From Phytophthora quininea (taxonomy: Eukaryota > Oomycota > Peronosporomycetes > Peronosporales > Peronosporaceae): a stretch of 32,238 nt of DNA. The first letter of the stretch is position 1. Every line of letters starts with the position of its first letter. The position numbers and the translations under genes are program-made. A model generated the notes under the pieces. The model saw nothing but the letters and a program-made list of their open reading frames with translations, had not been told where the DNA came from and did not search any database. Positions 29,328 through 32,238 of the stretch are shown piece by piece. The stretch is from NCBI GenBank assembly GCA_011947345.1, contig JAAVTG010000791.1, forward strand, positions 1 to 32,238, in the 5' to 3' direction.

Positions 29328-31136
29328 TCAACCGAAAAAGCCGAAGCGATCGGGTGCGAACTTGCTCATGTCGAGCTGTGGTCTTACGCCACTGATTTCG
29401 TCTGCCAGTAGGGCACCTGCTCCAAACGACAATGTCCAGCCTTTAGAGCCGTGACCAGCGTTCACGTACAGATTTCTGATCTTAGTGCGGCCAATCAGCG
29501 GAACGTCGTCAGCTGTTACTGGTCGCCAGCAAGTGTGTGTCTGCATTTTAGCTACATCCAAATATCCGTCGGGGAACATTACCTTGGCTTGTGACAGTAG
29601 CCAGTCATATCGCTTCTTCTGGTCGTGAGGTGACGCATCGTTCTTTTTTCTGACTGACAAAGTCCACGCCACCAGAAATGCGAAGCATTCTCCCCAGAGG
29701 CGCAACGAGTGCATTTCCTCCTGCGTAGATGTTGTGGAGCGGCGCACGAAATCCATCTGCAACTGGGACAGACAAAACGTATCCTTTAATCGGGTAAATT
29801 GCCAGTTTGACGCCTGCTCGTTTGGCCACAGGTGCTGTAGAATTTCCCAAGGCCAAAACGAACTCATCTCCTTCAATTAGAGACCCTCGTCGAGTTTGCA
29901 GTGCAATCACCGACGTTTTGTCTGTAAGAATATGCTGCACCTCCGTTCCGAAGCGAAACATCACTCCTTGCCTCATACAAAGTCGATACAGTGATTGACA
30001 CATTTTGTGCACGTCTCCACTGGTCCCAAAAGCCGACAAAATCGCTCCGGAATTGTACATTTCTCGTCGTAAACTCGGTTCCAGATTCCGTGCCTGTGAG
30101 GCTGTAAGTTCCTGTAAATCCATGCCCAATTCCGATAAATGGTTGTTTCGATCCGACTCCAGCGTCACCTCCAGCTCTCCTCGATTCCGGAACACCTCGA
30201 TAGTGCCCTGTGCTGTTTGGTCCATAATCACCTCGCCCTTTTGGTCTGCGCCTGCAATTCTCTCAGTTTCAGCATGCTGTAGAATCCTAGTTCTCTGATT
30301 GTACGAGAGTGTTCGTTGGACCTGCCTTTCTTGGAGTTGTGCCAGAACTGGAGCCCCCACTTCCAGAATTTGGTGTCTCTAAACGCCGACATCTCAATCT
30401 TCATGGGTTTCTCTCTCAGCGGCCATCTCGCCGCTTCCCGTGTAAGTCGGACTGCGACTGTTACATCTGGAGCCGAAGAGGACGCTCCCGGCGCGGCGGG
30501 CCCTCCATTGACCGTCACACTCGCGCCATCTGGCGCTGTAGTCGCTGTCACTTGACTGCTGTGTCCTTTAGCCACTCCTTTCCTCAGGTTGGCTACATCA
30601 GCCCAACTGGCATACAGCGCTGGGTCTAGAAACGCTCCATTGCAGAAGCTCACTTGGGTGCCTACGCCTCTCTCCTTCTCCACACACAGCACCTCGTGGC
30701 CCTGTCTGGCCAGATAATAGCAGGTCGTCAACCCAATAATGCCTGCGCCGCAGACGATCACCCGCTTGGTCTGGCGGCGCTGGTTGATGCCCGGAATGGG
30801 CTCCATCTTCATGTTCTGCGGCAGCAGCGGGATGCGCATGGGCGGTGGCTTGCTGTGGTCGATAGGCGGCAGTCGCTCGCCCTCCATAGACGTCACTGGC
30901 GGCAGGTTACGGTGCGCTACACTCACCAGGTGGTCTCGCAGATGCGGCGGCAGCTCCAGCGCCGTTCCGATCTGGTCGCCGACCGAGGAAGCCGACGAGT
31001 ATCCGGACGAGTCGATGGAGGCCAGTCGGTCCCGCACACGCGCCTTGGAGGCACCCAGGGGCCGGCGATTGGCTTCGGTCTCCAGGTCCATAACTGGATG
31101 CAGCTCGCTCTCCTCCATGGCGCTGTTCGAGCCCAT
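29328..31136 (-). CDS. DadA-like FAD-dependent D-amino-acid dehydrogenase/oxidoreductase with N-terminal extension
   Basis: Start ATG at 31136. After a 120-residue, Pro- and charge-rich N-terminal extension comes the FAD-binding RVIVCGAGIIGLTTCYYLA with GxGxxG at residues 130-135, then VEKERGVGTQVSFCNGAFL. The C-terminal part has TCWRPVTADDVPLIG and NLYVNAGHGSKGWTLSFGAG, typical of the DadA/DAO family C-terminus. Such enzymes oxidise D-amino acids or related secondary amines. There are two one-base frame breaks, one missing base at the T4 run 30239-30242 and one extra at the T6 run 29644-29649. They cancel, so the total of 1,809 bases gives 602 residues. A Ser/Ala/Gly-rich insert of about 40 residues follows the FAD-binding part. 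The product could equally be a glycine-oxidase-like member; the substrate is not predictable. Confidence 0.87.
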
Positions 31137-31534
31137 CCGGTAGCGTATCCGGACAGATAAGGGGTTAGATAAGTAGGAGAAGCGACTGGGGTGGACGCTA
31201 GCACGACGCGGGCGCTCTCTCTCCTCTCGGCGCGGCAGACTCCGCTCCGCCGGCCTGTGTCGACTCCGCTGGGGATTCTGGACTGGTGGCGAATTGGCCG
31301 CCCCTTTTCTCCGTCAAGAAAAACGAAGAAAAAAAAGAAGAACTCTGTACTGCGAAAACTGATCCCGTTTGTATTGATATATGGTGTTTCAATAGAATGT
31401 ATTAAAAATGAATAAATGAACTACTTGGTTGCAAAGTTGTTATATCCTTGAATAGTACATGGATTTGGGCTATTTTGGGTATGTAATCGTAGAGGTCCGG
31501 CCTGCACCGGGGCGGCGCTGACGCCAGCTCCGGA
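31137..31534. promoter_or_regulatory. Divergent upstream region between the DadA-like gene and the last gene
   Basis: About 400 bases between two start codons. Includes an A/G-rich stretch (31317-31342) and a T/A-rich stretch (31365-31450). No convincing initiator was identified. Confidence 0.4.
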
Positions 31535-31856
31535 ATGACACGACGACTGCACGACGGCGACACCGACGAGATTCTGGCGCCGCCGCTCAATACACACGCA
31601 GAGCTCTACACGCTGAGTCCCTCGCAGTGGAGCCAGCTGGAGCTGCTATCGCCCTCCTCTTCCAGCAGCGCTTTCCGAACTGTTTCCCGATGCGACACCG
31701 CGGGTGAATCCTGGCACCGGATCCCTTGGGGCGATCGCCGGCAGCGCGAGGATTTTTAACAGCGACCTGGCGATGGCTCAGAGTTTCATCTACAGCCCAA
31801 TCGTGGCGGGTGCTGGTTGGTCGACGACAGTGTTGATCGCGCGGGCCCTGCTCTGA
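31535..31856 (+). CDS. Start of an unrecognised gene, probably frame-broken
   Basis: The ATG at 31535 opens a frame beginning MTRRLHDGDTDEILAPPL, with a Ser-rich run about 40 codons in. Around 31650-31670 a second frame becomes more protein-like (ELFPDATPRVNPG and SFIYSPIVAGAGW) and stops at 31856. The two frames are related by a single-base difference near the CCC at 31651-31653. No family recognised. An intron in place of a frame break, or continuation of the gene past 31856, cannot be excluded. Confidence 0.4.
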
Positions 31857-32238
31857 CACGGCATTTGTCGCTTGGAAAACTACACTTTGCAACGCGCGAC
31901 GCGACGGCAGGAGATGGAGCGGCGATGACGAAGGCTGCCTATCGCCGCGAGTGGCAATTTTTCGTTGGGCTGTCGTCGAAATGCGCCGACCAGGTGCCTG
32001 CCGACGAAAACGGATACCGACGTTGGTATTGCGAGGGGTAACAACTTTGGATACGGACCTAGTTGAAGTGGTGATTTTCGCTAGCAGCACACCACAGCTG
32101 TCTGTTGGTGATCGGCACCGCATTTGCGAGCCGACCAGAATCAACGCGCGTGAACGTCAACAAATTTTGTTTCACGGCAATGCTGCTGCTACAGTAGTAG
32201 CTGCCTAGTCAGCCTTTGGTTGAAACTCCACAAAAGTC
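31857..32238. other. Right end of the window, no supported gene
   Basis: Overlapping short frames on both strands (for example a 185-codon Arg/Ser-rich frame on the minus strand, 31587-32144) have the composition of antisense shadows. They carry no motif I recognise. Confidence 0.4.

Noticed and set aside
31587..32144. A 185-codon Arg/Ser-rich minus-strand frame
   Set aside because: The composition is typical of an antisense frame in GC-rich sequence. There is no motif, and the plus strand has a more protein-like frame over part of it.

Overview
The window looks like a piece of an oomycete nuclear genome, most likely Phytophthora or a related downy mildew. The evidence is an RXLR-dEER effector-type gene at about 13.3-13.8 kb, short GT-AG introns (49-82 bases), tightly packed genes, and two oomycete-type core promoters (an initiator followed by the flanking promoter region, FPR).

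Layout. Positions 1-12303 are a nest of non-LTR retrotransposons (LINEs), almost all on the minus strand. Element B (2094-7981) is close to full length, with an ORF1, an endonuclease, a reverse transcriptase and a C-terminal zinc-binding domain. It lies between two near-identical copies of a 2.1-kb block (1-2093 and 7982-10071). Each block holds a 5'-truncated LINE (A, A') and a small inverted LINE piece. Further right are an eroded LINE (C), a degenerate minisatellite, a 0.77-kb LINE (D) with a perfect 19-base target-site duplication, and a roughly 30-base LINE tail with its own 17-base duplication. From 12304 to 13277 I see no gene.

From 13278 on the region is genic: an RXLR effector-like gene (+); a lysine-rich unknown protein (-) nearly touching a small unknown gene (+) in divergent orientation; an RRM plus triple CCCH zinc-finger protein (+); an SLC35B1-type nucleotide-sugar transporter (+); a very large kinesin gene whose C-terminal third is a complete MAP65/Ase1/PRC1-like protein (-); a free-methionine-(R)-sulfoxide reductase (-); a second kinesin (+); a DadA-like FAD oxidoreductase (-); and the start of an unrecognised gene (+).

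The most exciting element is the kinesin-MAP65 fusion. In animals the kinesin-4 motor KIF4A and the antiparallel bundler PRC1 are separate proteins that work together at the spindle midzone. Here a kinesin-4-like motor and a PRC1/MAP65-like bundler are spliced in frame into one predicted polypeptide of about 1,730 residues. A paralogous kinesin lies next to it in inverted orientation, with no MAP65 part but with four LC8-type TQT motifs.

A caution applies throughout. Many reading frames break by one base, nearly always within a short run of identical bases. The two copies of the 2.1-kb block differ from each other at such runs. Most broken genes here are therefore probably intact genes with run-length errors in the sequence, not pseudogenes.
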